DNA from: Candidatus Aenigmatarchaeota archaeon
GTDB taxonomy: Archaea > Aenigmatarchaeota > Aenigmatarchaeia > PWEA01 > JACQIF01
DNA length: 6,440 nucleotides
Reading direction: 5' to 3'
Assembly (NCBI GenBank): GCA_016198635.1
Contig: JACQIF010000090.1
Coordinates: forward strand, 1-6,440
The notes beneath the pieces are model-generated. The model worked only from the letters and a program-made list of their open reading frames with translations, was not told the origin of the DNA and made no database searches. Below are positions 1 through 5,853 of the stretch, piece by piece. Position 1 is the first letter of the stretch, and every line of letters starts with the position of its first letter. A program made the position numbers and the translations under genes.

Positions 1-143
1 ATATGGAGCGTTTCGCTGTCTGTGGAGCTGTCCCATAACACCGGTGGGAATGCCTGCGCAAGGAACGCTACCAAGAGAAACGGCACAGCGTACTTTGGTT
101 TCGTCAGGGCGTTTAAAACTCCTGTGTGCATATTCTCACGCAT
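1..143 (-). CDS. N-terminal fragment of a polytopic membrane protein, possibly a third GT39-like glycosyltransferase (runs off the left edge)
   Basis: The minus strand is open from an ATG at 143 to the window edge, giving about 47 residues with the rest outside. A short polar N-terminus is followed by a hydrophobic segment (roughly residues 19-36, YAVPFLLVAFLAQAF onward) and then an acidic, hydroxyl-rich stretch (WDSSTDSETLH). The same order of charged tail, first membrane helix and acidic first external loop is seen at the N-termini of the two GT39-like proteins in this window, whose loops read SEDALYYW and NDDYPYY. In GT-C enzymes the first external loop carries catalytic acidic residues, so a GT-C assignment is reasonable but rests on very little sequence. 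An in-frame ATG at 131 is an alternative start; a TATA-like box at 160-169 read on the minus strand would place transcription start near 138, which favours 131. The gene diverges from the one at 223. It could equally be another kind of membrane protein. Confidence 0.5.
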   Translation of the reverse strand, partial: MRENMHTGVLNALTKPKYAVPFLLVAFLAQAFPPVLWDSSTDSETLH

Positions 144-222
144 AAGGTACTTGCGCCAGTTAAATAAGCGCCGTGCAATAAAGTTATAAACCCTCCACTT
201 AAACCTTGTCCGGGCGTAGACG
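144..222. promoter_or_regulatory. Divergent promoter region with TATA-like boxes for the edge gene and the GT39 gene
   Basis: This short spacer separates two divergent starts and is richer in A and T than the flanking coding sequence. On the plus strand, TTATAAAC at 184-191 with upstream purines is centred about 26 bp before position 213, which would give the gene at 223 a leader of about ten bases. On the minus strand, the sequence at 160-169 reads CTTATTTAA and would start transcription near 138, just upstream of the ATG at 131. CTTAAACC at 198-205 is a weaker plus-strand match and would place transcription start just past the 223 ATG. No convincing Shine-Dalgarno sequence precedes either start, so short-leader or leaderless transcripts are likely. 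The assignment uses the usual archaeal TATA-to-start distance and is not experimentally supported. Confidence 0.45.
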
Positions 223-1782
223 ATGGCAAGTTTTTTCAAAAACGATAAACGCAACGCACTGCTGCTCTGGATGTTCTCGTACGTTTTTCTCTTCTCGCTG
301 CGCCTGACCAACAGCCCGATGAGCGAGGACGCCCTGTACTACTGGTCGATAAAACACTTCATCGATACGGGAGTTGTACAGTTCCACCCGCTAATCGCAC
401 CCACGTTCTTCCTCCAATTTTTCTACGGCCTTGCGTTCGTGAAGCTCTTCGGCCTGGGTTTCGCGGTGTTGCAGGCCGCGACGATCCTAGTCGCAGGCGC
501 GACAGTGCCGCTATTTTACATTTTCCTCCGCAGGTTCTTCAGCAGTACGCAGGCGTTAGCAGGGGCGCTCGTACTGTTAAGCAACCCCATTTTTGTATAT
601 CTAAGCCATTCGTTCCTCACGGACATATACGCGCTGTTTTTCATCCTAGCAGCAGCGCTGTTTGGCCATCGCGCTATCGCTACACGCAGTGACCGCGACC
701 TTTTAATATGCTCCGTGTTTTCCATCGCCGGCTTCTACGTAAGACAGTGGGCTCTCGCCATCGTAGGAGGAGTCTTCCTTTACTATCTTTTGCAAAGGCG
801 CCGCGAGCTTGACATACGAAAAATAGCCATAATGCTCGTTATCCCGCTTCTGGCCGTGACTCCATGGCTTTACTGGGCACAGGCGCATAGCCTGGTTCGC
901 TTGCAGTACCACCTGCCACAGCTCGGCCTGAATATCGCAGGAAACCTGTTGCGCCCTCTGTACTTCCTCTCACTCATGTTCCTGCCGTTCAGCCTTGTTT
1001 TCCTCTATAATATGCGCGCAAAGTGGAAGCGCGTTGCATCTGCGCGTATTGCAGGCTTTGTCGCAGTGGCGCTTCTTGCGGTTTGGTACGCGCAGCGCAT
1101 TGTCGCAGGCAAAGGCCTCTGGTTCGGGGTCAATATTCTGAATCAACAAGGCCTTGGGCAGATTATGGTTTTGCATCCCGTTGCTGTCAAAGACCTCGTT
1201 ACGATTCACGCGTCTCTCAAAGCCGCGCTCTTTCCAGGCGCACTCTGGATACCGGTAGTGGCCTTGTCGTTTGTTGCACTCTTCTTCTTGGCTGTGTCTG
1301 TGTACACAGAAAGGAAGAACAGCGAGATGTCTCCACTCCTGTTCATGGCCGCGGCTTACGCGTTGGCAGTTATTCCATCCGCTCTTACGATAGACAGATA
1401 TTTCCTGGTTATGATGGCGCTTCTCGTGCCGTTTGTTTTGAAACGCGCTGTTACGCTCAAGCACTGGAGACCTCTGATGGGTGTGGCTGTCGTTCTGATG
1501 GCCTTCTGGGGGTGGGTCGGTACATACGATTACCAGTCGTGGAACGAGGCCAAGTGGGACGTTGCCAGAGAGCTGATTAACAGCGGCGTGGATCCCAAGG
1601 TTATAGAGTTCTACGGGGAGCTGGGTTTACTGTACGACTCCTGCATGGACGGCCATGGCGTGTGCTCGTACAGAGTCACGCTCAACCCGAATGACGGGAC
1701 AGTCGTCGCGTCGAAGGACTACCTCCAGCCGTGGGGCAACATCGGCAATAGGATATACGGAGTCAAACTGCCGCCGGCTTGA
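223..1782 (+). CDS. GT-C fold membrane glycosyltransferase, GT39/ArnT-like (likely lipid-phosphate-sugar dependent)
   Basis: This 519-residue protein has about a dozen hydrophobic segments and probably transfers a sugar from a polyprenyl/dolichyl phosphate to an acceptor on the outer face of the membrane. After the first helix (about residues 11-27) the first external loop carries an acidic pair in SEDALYYW (34-41), where PMT/ArnT-type enzymes have catalytic acidic residues. A second acidic position lies in SHSFLTDIY (128-136). DRYF (391-394) resembles the RY motif before a late helix in this superfamily. The soluble C-terminal tail (about 432-519) holds GTYDYQSWNEAKW and two cysteines (C474, C481). 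The protein is clearly paralogous to the gene at 2506-4125, sharing RRFF, SHxFxTDI, WLYW, GTYD and SWNxAxW in the same order. The ATG at 223 was chosen for its short distance to a TATA-like box. The stop lies inside the 3' end of the opposing GT2 gene. The donor and acceptor sugars cannot be read from sequence. Confidence 0.85.
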   Translation: MASFFKNDKRNALLLWMFSYVFLFSLRLTNSPMSEDALYYWSIKHFIDTGVVQFHPLIAPTFFLQFFYGLAFVKLFGLGFAVLQAATILVAGATVPLFYIFLRRFFSSTQALAGALVLLSNPIFVYLSHSFLTDIYALFFILAAALFGHRAIATRSDRDLLICSVFSIAGFYVRQWALAIVGGVFLYYLLQRRRELDIRKIAIMLVIPLLAVTPWLYWAQAHSLVRLQYHLPQLGLNIAGNLLRPLYFLSLMFLPFSLVFLYNMRAKWKRVASARIAGFVAVALLAVWYAQRIVAGKGLWFGVNILNQQGLGQIMVLHPVAVKDLVTIHASLKAALFPGALWIPVVALSFVALFFLAVSVYTERKNSEMSPLLFMAAAYALAVIPSALTIDRYFLVMMALLVPFVLKRAVTLKHWRPLMGVAVVLMAFWGWVGTYDYQSWNEAKWDVARELINSGVDPKVIEFYGELGLLYDSCMDGHGVCSYRVTLNPNDGTVVASKDYLQPWGNIGNRIYGVKLPPA

Positions 1783-2491
1783 CGCGTTTCGCTCTGGACG
1801 CAACGTACGCAGGCCACAGCCTCAACATCATCCATAGGTACGCCGGCGCGACTTTGAGGAAGCTCATCTTTGGAGCGCCGCTCCTCCTGCCGTACCAGCG
1901 GACCGGGACTTCCGCGGCGCGGTATCCTTTTGTCAATGCCTTCAGCAAAATCTCTGCCGTGATTTCGAATCCTGTTGACTCGATGTTGACGTTTTCTATT
2001 ACGTTTCGTCGGTAAGCCTTGAAAGCGTTTGAGAGGTCTTTGTACGGGAGCATGTATAGCGTCCGCGCCGTTAAGTTCCAGACGCGGTTACCGAGATATA
2101 GTTTTGGTTTCGGATAGCCTTCCACACTCCCGCCACTAACAAACCGCGAGCCTATTGCGATGTCGTAACCCTCCTCTATCTTGTTGACGAGCTTCAGCAA
2201 GTCTGCCGGATCGTCGGAGAGGTCTCCCATAACTGGCACGATAACGTCGCCTTTGGCTGCCAAAAGGCCTTCACGTACCGTGCGACCGAAGCCGTTGGGC
2301 GGTCTGCGGTGTATGACACGCACGCGGCCGCGCGCGAGGCGGTCTGCTATCTGCGGAGTGGCATCAGTTGACCCGTCATCCATAACGATTATTTCGTATT
2401 CGCGGCCCGCGAGCGCATTCTCTACTGCGGTCACGGCGTGCTCGATGTTCCCTTCTTCGTTGCGTGCAGGTATCACTACAGATATTTTCAT
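1763..2491 (-). CDS. GT2 family glycosyltransferase, dolichyl-phosphate-mannose synthase type (DPM1-like)
   Basis: This 242-residue soluble protein should transfer a nucleotide-activated sugar to dolichyl or polyprenyl phosphate at the cytoplasmic face, making the donor for GT-C enzymes. The GT-A core is complete: IPARNEE (7-13), the nucleotide-binding DDGSTD (38-43), the metal-binding acidic cluster in GDLSDDP (89-95), GSRF (114-117), DLSNAFKAY (152-160), GFEITAE (174-180) and GRRSGAPKM (201-209), which corresponds to the GxSKM-type motif of the DPM synthase group. There is no obvious C-terminal membrane helix pair, so it resembles the single-domain DPM1 form; residues 214-231 are hydrophobic and may touch the membrane. 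The length is normal for the group. It is the last gene of the minus-strand operon, 14 bp after the GT39 gene, with a strong ribosome binding site. Its 3' end overlaps the convergent gene by 20 bp. The sugar could be mannose, glucose or another hexose. Confidence 0.9.
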   Translation of the reverse strand: MKISVVIPARNEEGNIEHAVTAVENALAGREYEIIVMDDGSTDATPQIADRLARGRVRVIHRRPPNGFGRTVREGLLAAKGDVIVPVMGDLSDDPADLLKLVNKIEEGYDIAIGSRFVSGGSVEGYPKPKLYLGNRVWNLTARTLYMLPYKDLSNAFKAYRRNVIENVNIESTGFEITAEILLKALTKGYRAAEVPVRWYGRRSGAPKMSFLKVAPAYLWMMLRLWPAYVASRAKRVKPAAV

Positions 2492-2497
2492 CGGTAA

Positions 2498-2503
2498 CCA
2501 CCT
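2498..2503 (-). promoter_or_regulatory. Ribosome binding site AGGTGG for the GT2 gene
   Basis: Read on the minus strand, AGGTGG lies about six to seven bases before the ATG at 2491, a normal distance for pairing with the archaeal 16S rRNA 3' end. It sits in the 14-bp gap after the stop codon of the upstream GT39 gene. It fixes the start of the GT2 gene and is the clearest Shine-Dalgarno sequence in the window, as expected for a gene internal to an operon. Confidence 0.75.
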
Positions 2504-2505
2504 GT

Positions 2506-4125
2506 CTATTGGGCGCCATTCTTCTTTAAGACAAGCACGTCGCCTAGGCGCTCGCCGAACGGCCCGTAATACGCTACTCTGTGAAGCACGTCGTATCCTG
2601 GTTGCTGTTCGAATGAGACAACGTACGCATCGCTAAGGCTGCAGGCCCAGCTCTGCCATCGCACGGCCAGTTCAGGACGCTGTATGCATGTTTCGTAAAA
2701 GCGCGCATTGTACTCGAAGCCCGCATCTATCTTCTCTTCCGCAACGCCTATTCCGTGCAGGTATCCGACTCCTTCCCATCTTGCCGAGTTCCAGCTCATG
2801 TTGTCGTAGGTGCCGTACCACGAGAGCGCTCCGAACAGAAGCACATATGCAACGAGTATGCGTTTAACGGAGACGTGACGCGACAACGAACGCAGGGCGA
2901 ATAATGTCATTATCGGAATCAACAGTAGGAAGTACCTCTCGAAGAAGTTCATCGTGAACAGCAGCGGCACTACCTCTGCGACCATCACGAATGACAGTAA
3001 CCTAAAGCGCTTGTCCCCGCGCCGCACGCTTAGTATGTCTACCAGAACGCCTACGAAGGCAGCGATGCTCAACAGCGTTAGAGGCCCGGCCAGCGCTTCC
3101 GGGAAGATGCCGTTGGGCTTGATGCCGGGAATTGTTTTTATGCCGAGACGGCTGGCGCTCATCAGGGAGAACTGGTAGAAGGCGTTGTAGCCAAGGAAGA
3201 AATGTGCGGCCGCAGCGAAGCCTGCCATCGCCAGCAGCATGAGGGCCACGAATGTTTTTCTGGAACGTTCGAGCGTAAAGAACTTCTTGCGGACGGTCCT
3301 GTAATTGAAGAGATAGAAGGCGCCGAGAGGGAATATGAAATATCCTGCGTGGAGCGCCCCCTTGCCTATCGTTCGTAATACATTGAGGCCTACGTTAAAA
3401 TAGCCTTCGGTGTACCCCGCAGAACCGTTTACGGCATAGTACCAGTAGAGCCACGTCACTATCATTGTGGCAGGCAGGGCAAACAAAAGAATCGCGTTAC
3501 GTCGCGTAAGCAGTTGTTTTCTGTCATCGAACAAGTAGTATAAAACGAGGCCGCCTATTGTAAATATGCCGAACTGCCTTACCCAGAAAGCCGCAAGCGC
3601 TGATAGGACGCCCAGCGTGACGTACGTCCGCCGTTTCGTTTCTACAGACCTCACAAAGAAATATACTGACAGCAAACTCAGCGCAAGCCGCGGGATATCG
3701 GTCATGAACGTGTGGCTCAGGTAGAAGTAAAACGGGTTGACGAGCAGCGTCAGCGCGCCTAACGTGGACACCGTTCGGTCAAAAAATCTCCTTAGAAGGG
3801 CGTAAAATATCATTATGCCGGCGGTGCTCAATAGTATTGTACCTGCTGCAAGCGAGCTGTGCGAGAGTCCGGCGACAGATGCAACAACGGCGCCGTAGAA
3901 GCCCTGCAGCAAGAAGGTCATGTTTATCGGGTGGTGCAGGCGAACGTCGCCGTGCAGTATATTCTCGACTGTCTTGTAGTACGGGTAGTCGTCGTTAAGC
4001 GGGAACGATGGCAGAGGAACAGAGAGTTGGAACAGCAGAGTCACGAGAGCAAGGAGTACTGTATGCGAGTGTTTTCCCTGCAGAATTTTCAGTGCTTTCA
4101 CATAGTGCATCCTGACACCGTTCAT
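2506..4125 (-). CDS. GT-C fold membrane glycosyltransferase, GT39/ArnT-like (paralogue of the gene at 223)
   Basis: This 539-residue polytopic protein probably uses the lipid-phosphate sugar made by its operon partner. Its first helix (about 22-38) is followed by an external loop with the acidic pair in PLNDDYPYY (42-50). SHTFMTDIP (137-145) supplies the second conserved acidic position, and ERYFLLLIP (396-404) is the late RY-type motif. The C-terminal region has GTYDNMSWNSARW (438-450) and ends in a soluble domain. C480 and C495 are the only cysteines in the whole protein and match the position of the pair in the paralogue. The start at 4125 overlaps the stop of the upstream gene as ATGA, suggesting translational coupling. 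A second in-frame ATG at 4110 is preceded by GGTG at a five-base spacing and is a credible alternative. In Haloferax, AglS is a GT-C enzyme that transfers dolichyl-phosphate mannose to a protein-bound glycan; an analogous role here is inference. Confidence 0.85.
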   Translation of the reverse strand: MNGVRMHYVKALKILQGKHSHTVLLALVTLLFQLSVPLPSFPLNDDYPYYKTVENILHGDVRLHHPINMTFLLQGFYGAVVASVAGLSHSSLAAGTILLSTAGIMIFYALLRRFFDRTVSTLGALTLLVNPFYFYLSHTFMTDIPRLALSLLSVYFFVRSVETKRRTYVTLGVLSALAAFWVRQFGIFTIGGLVLYYLFDDRKQLLTRRNAILLFALPATMIVTWLYWYYAVNGSAGYTEGYFNVGLNVLRTIGKGALHAGYFIFPLGAFYLFNYRTVRKKFFTLERSRKTFVALMLLAMAGFAAAAHFFLGYNAFYQFSLMSASRLGIKTIPGIKPNGIFPEALAGPLTLLSIAAFVGVLVDILSVRRGDKRFRLLSFVMVAEVVPLLFTMNFFERYFLLLIPIMTLFALRSLSRHVSVKRILVAYVLLFGALSWYGTYDNMSWNSARWEGVGYLHGIGVAEEKIDAGFEYNARFYETCIQRPELAVRWQSWACSLSDAYVVSFEQQPGYDVLHRVAYYGPFGERLGDVLVLKKNGAQ

Positions 4126-5096
4126 ATCCTTTTCATAACTCCCATCGACAGAGAGCCGGCCAGAACATACATCCAGTACGACATCAGGCGTGCGAGTAGC
4201 GCCGCTGCAGTGGCCTGTGCTGGAGTGATGCCCAGCACTGTCACGAAGAAGACCACACCAACAAGTTCAGACGACCCTATCCCTCCGGGTAGAAGAGAGA
4301 GCACGCCAGCCAGCGTCGCTATGGGAACCATCGTAAGTACCCACAAGTATGGGACATCGACGCCAATCGCCTTGAATGCCAGTACGCCTATGCCACCTTC
4401 CAGAAACCAAAGAACCGCAGTTATGGCGAACGTCTTGGCCAGCACGCGCGGACTGCGGTAAGAGGCGAAGGACTCCGTAATTTTTACGGACGACGATCCG
4501 ATGCGGCTTTCGAGCGAACGTATCTTTGGCACAAATGAGAAAACGCGGTGCACGATGCGGAGGAATGTCTGGGCGCGCCTTTGGGAGGAAACTGCCAGCA
4601 CTATCACGAACAAAATGGTGGCGAACACAGCGACGATGCCGTAGACATATCTTTTTGGTATGACAGGCGGGAGGAACAGTATGCCCACGGATGCTATGGA
4701 CATCATTGCCAGCAGGTCAGCCATCCTCTCTATTATTATGGATGGCAGCGCCTGTGAAAACGAAACGCCCTGCGTGCGTTTGAGCATCACAGCCCGTATG
4801 GGATCGCCTGCCTTGCCCGGCGTTATGTTTGAAAGGTAGAATCCTGCGAGGAATGTCGTTGCGACGTCGCGGAACGGCAGTACGATTCGCACGTGTTTAA
4901 GGAGCGCATTCCACCGTTCTATGCGTAGTGCGACGCCAACAGCCCACAGCGTCAGTCCCGCAGCTACGAAGCGCATGTCTGCGGACCGCAGAGCAGATGC
5001 GACGCTGCGCGCGTCAGAGAAGTAGATGACAGCGCCTAACAGTCCCACAGAGAGCAGGATGGGCAGAATCCTTTTCATGCGTTCCACAGCCTTCAT
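4122..5096 (-). CDS. Integral membrane protein of the UPF0104/LPG-synthase-TM family (AglD C-terminal-domain-like)
   Basis: This 324-residue protein has about eight hydrophobic segments (near 10-26, 41-57, 76-91, 121-142, 151-170, 222-241, 249-268, 293-318). Family signatures are TPGKAGDPIRAVMLKR (92-107), followed by IIIERMADLL (120-129), and LLPGGIGSSELVGV (268-281), corresponding to the PGxxGxxE motif. Members include the flippase-like half of MprF, and a similar domain is fused to a GT2 domain in Haloferax AglD, the dolichyl-phosphate mannosyltransferase. Here the domain stands alone as the first gene of an operon that also encodes a GT2 enzyme, suggesting a role with lipid-linked sugar in the membrane. 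Whether it moves lipid or only anchors a partner cannot be told. The start is uncertain: ATG 5096 has no Shine-Dalgarno sequence, and the only TATA-like box (5106-5118) would place transcription start near 5086, which favours the in-frame ATG at 5078 (M7, MKRILPILL). Confidence 0.85.
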   Translation of the reverse strand: MKAVERMKRILPILLSVGLLGAVIYFSDARSVASALRSADMRFVAAGLTLWAVGVALRIERWNALLKHVRIVLPFRDVATTFLAGFYLSNITPGKAGDPIRAVMLKRTQGVSFSQALPSIIIERMADLLAMMSIASVGILFLPPVIPKRYVYGIVAVFATILFVIVLAVSSQRRAQTFLRIVHRVFSFVPKIRSLESRIGSSSVKITESFASYRSPRVLAKTFAITAVLWFLEGGIGVLAFKAIGVDVPYLWVLTMVPIATLAGVLSLLPGGIGSSELVGVVFFVTVLGITPAQATAAALLARLMSYWMYVLAGSLSMGVMKRI

Positions 5097-5105
5097 TAAC
5101 AGGAG

Positions 5106-5118
5106 GCTTTTATATACG
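5106..5118. promoter_or_regulatory. TATA-like box, first copy of a repeated 13-bp element
   Basis: GCTTTTATATACG is identical to the element at 5199-5211. The core is nearly symmetric, so it could serve either strand. On the minus strand it would start transcription near 5086 and feed the UPF0104-GT39-GT2 operon if translation begins at 5078. On the plus strand it would start near 5139, inside the first palindrome, and give the methyltransferase an alternative leader of about 100 bases. It is the only AT-rich box upstream of the operon in this window. Confidence 0.55.
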
Positions 5119-5136
5119 GAGTGACCGGAGTGCGTA

Positions 5137-5155
5137 CGGAACGCCCGGCGTTCCG
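5137..5155. repeat. Perfect inverted repeat, 9-bp arms around one base
   Basis: CGGAACGCC is followed by one C and then GGCGTTCCG, a perfect reverse complement. It lies between the two TATA-like boxes of the divergent intergenic region and seven bases before a second perfect palindrome. Both contain GGAAC on the left arm and GTTCC on the right. The location and symmetry fit an operator for a dimeric regulator. A role as a transcript hairpin is also possible but would need the loop to open. Confidence 0.6.
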
Positions 5156-5161
5156 ACGTGT

Positions 5162-5179
5162 CGGGAACTGCAGTTCCCG
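5162..5179. repeat. Perfect 18-bp palindrome, candidate operator
   Basis: CGGGAACTG is followed directly by CAGTTCCCG, a perfect palindrome with no spacer. It is centred about 24.5 bp from the centre of the preceding inverted repeat, roughly two or more helical turns, and ends about 20 bp before the TATA-like box of the methyltransferase gene. Shared GGAAC/GTTCC half-sites with the first repeat suggest the same binding protein for both. The function is inference from position and symmetry. Confidence 0.6.
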
Positions 5180-5198
5180 CACACAGACGCGGGCGCCT

Positions 5199-5211
5199 GC
5201 TTTTATATACG
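5199..5211 (+). promoter_or_regulatory. TATA-like box of the methyltransferase gene, second copy of the 13-bp element
   Basis: GCTTTTATATACG repeats the sequence at 5106-5118 exactly, 93 bp downstream. Its TATA core is centred near 5206, which predicts transcription start around 5232, only about six bases before the ATG at 5238. This distance is the main reason for choosing 5238 over upstream in-frame starts, which would lie before the predicted transcript start. Confidence 0.65.
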
Positions 5212-5237
5212 CTCGTAACGTGGAGACGTTGGAAGTT

Positions 5238-5777
5238 ATGTTCAGACTGTTAAGAGAGACGTTTCACAAAGGCCGCTACAAGAGAATCAAGCCGTTGCTG
5301 GCGCAAGGCACGCTTCTCGACATCGGCTGCGGCAAGCCATGCGACTCGATGCCTGAGGGGGCGTTCATAAAATTCATGGGCCGCGGGACTGGAATGGACA
5401 TCAAGGATATCCCCAACGCAGACTTCGAGTTCAAGCAGGGCGACATCCTGGACATTCCTTTTGCCGCAGGCAGTTTTGACAACGTCGTGGCAATGCACGT
5501 TCTCGAACACATAACGGACGTAGACCGCGCACTGGAGAACGTCAAGCGCGTCCTTAAAGACGACGGCGTCTTCGTGATGACGACGCCTGACTGCAAATGG
5601 TGGTGGAACATTTTCTGGGAGGTGTGGGAGCGCACTGTCGGACACATGTGGCACGACGAACACCCGACAAAATGGGGCAAGAAGCAGTGGCTTGCCGCGA
5701 TGGAGAGGCACTTCAAGGTCGAGAGCGTGCAGGAGCGCTGGGGATTCGAGCTTATCGTGAAGGCAAGGAAGGGTTAA
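5238..5777 (+). CDS. Class I SAM-dependent methyltransferase (Methyltransf_11-like)
   Basis: From the ATG at 5238 the protein has 179 residues and a complete Rossmann-type methyltransferase core. The SAM-binding motif I is LLDIGCGKP (26-34), the strand-2 acidic position is in GMDIKD (52-57), GDILDIPF (68-75) follows, and motif IV is FDNVVAMHVLEHITD (80-94) with the LEH pattern common in Methyltransf_11 proteins. LKDDGVFVMTTP (106-117) closes the core. The C-terminal third is rich in tryptophan (W121-123, W127, W130, W138) and holds HDEH (139-142), which may line the substrate site or bind metal. The reading frame is open back to an ATG at 5121, but those extra 39 residues would run through the palindromes and the TATA box, so they are rejected. 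The substrate is unknown. Neighbouring glycosylation genes make a sugar or lipid plausible, but this gene is divergent from the operon and such proteins are versatile. Confidence 0.85.
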   Translation: MFRLLRETFHKGRYKRIKPLLAQGTLLDIGCGKPCDSMPEGAFIKFMGRGTGMDIKDIPNADFEFKQGDILDIPFAAGSFDNVVAMHVLEHITDVDRALENVKRVLKDDGVFVMTTPDCKWWWNIFWEVWERTVGHMWHDEHPTKWGKKQWLAAMERHFKVESVQERWGFELIVKARKG

Positions 5778-5783
5778 GAGCCG

Positions 5784-5792
5784 TTTATATAG
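5784..5792 (+). promoter_or_regulatory. TATA-like box downstream of the methyltransferase gene
   Basis: TTTATATAG lies seven bases after the methyltransferase stop. It would start transcription near 5814, giving the next gene a leader of about 40 bases. It forms a tandem pair with the box at 5824-5832. No separate gene or obvious structured RNA is visible between 5814 and 5853, so it is either a second promoter for the same gene or a chance match. Confidence 0.4.
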
Positions 5793-5823
5793 TCCTACTG
5801 GCTAGTGACGACAAAACGATAAG

Positions 5824-5832
5824 CTTAAATAG
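5824..5832 (+). promoter_or_regulatory. TATA box for a leaderless transcript of the right-edge gene
   Basis: CTTAAATAG is preceded by the purine-rich GATAAG, a possible BRE element. Its centre is about 26 bp before the A of the ATG at 5854, so transcription would begin at, or within a base or two of, the start codon. This selects the ATG at 5854 over the out-of-frame ATG at 5849. No Shine-Dalgarno sequence precedes the gene, in keeping with a leaderless mRNA. Confidence 0.65.
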
Positions 5833-5853
5833 TTATCTGCTGTTAGAGATGGT

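Noticed and set aside
970..1464. 164-codon open frame on the minus strand, and a 185-codon frame at 1023-1580 on the plus strand
   Set aside because: Both lie wholly inside the GT39-like gene, whose protein has strong family motifs. Their translations are rich in R, C, H and Q with no domain sense, typical of shadow frames.
2181..2636. 151-codon plus-strand frame opposite the GT2 gene
   Set aside because: It is antisense to conserved GT2 motifs, its product is low-complexity R/S-rich, and it has no promoter of its own.
3859..4461. 200-codon plus-strand frame across the GT39/UPF0104 junction
   Set aside because: It is antisense to two genes supported by motifs and by an ATGA overlap, and its product shows no recognisable fold.
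5121..5237. N-terminal extension of the methyltransferase from the ATG at 5121
   Set aside because: The 39 added residues would be encoded by the palindromes and the TATA box, and the predicted transcript start lies downstream of them.
5250..5716. Two minus-strand frames of about 150 codons opposite the methyltransferase
   Set aside because: Both mirror a gene with complete SAM-binding motifs and have no start signals.
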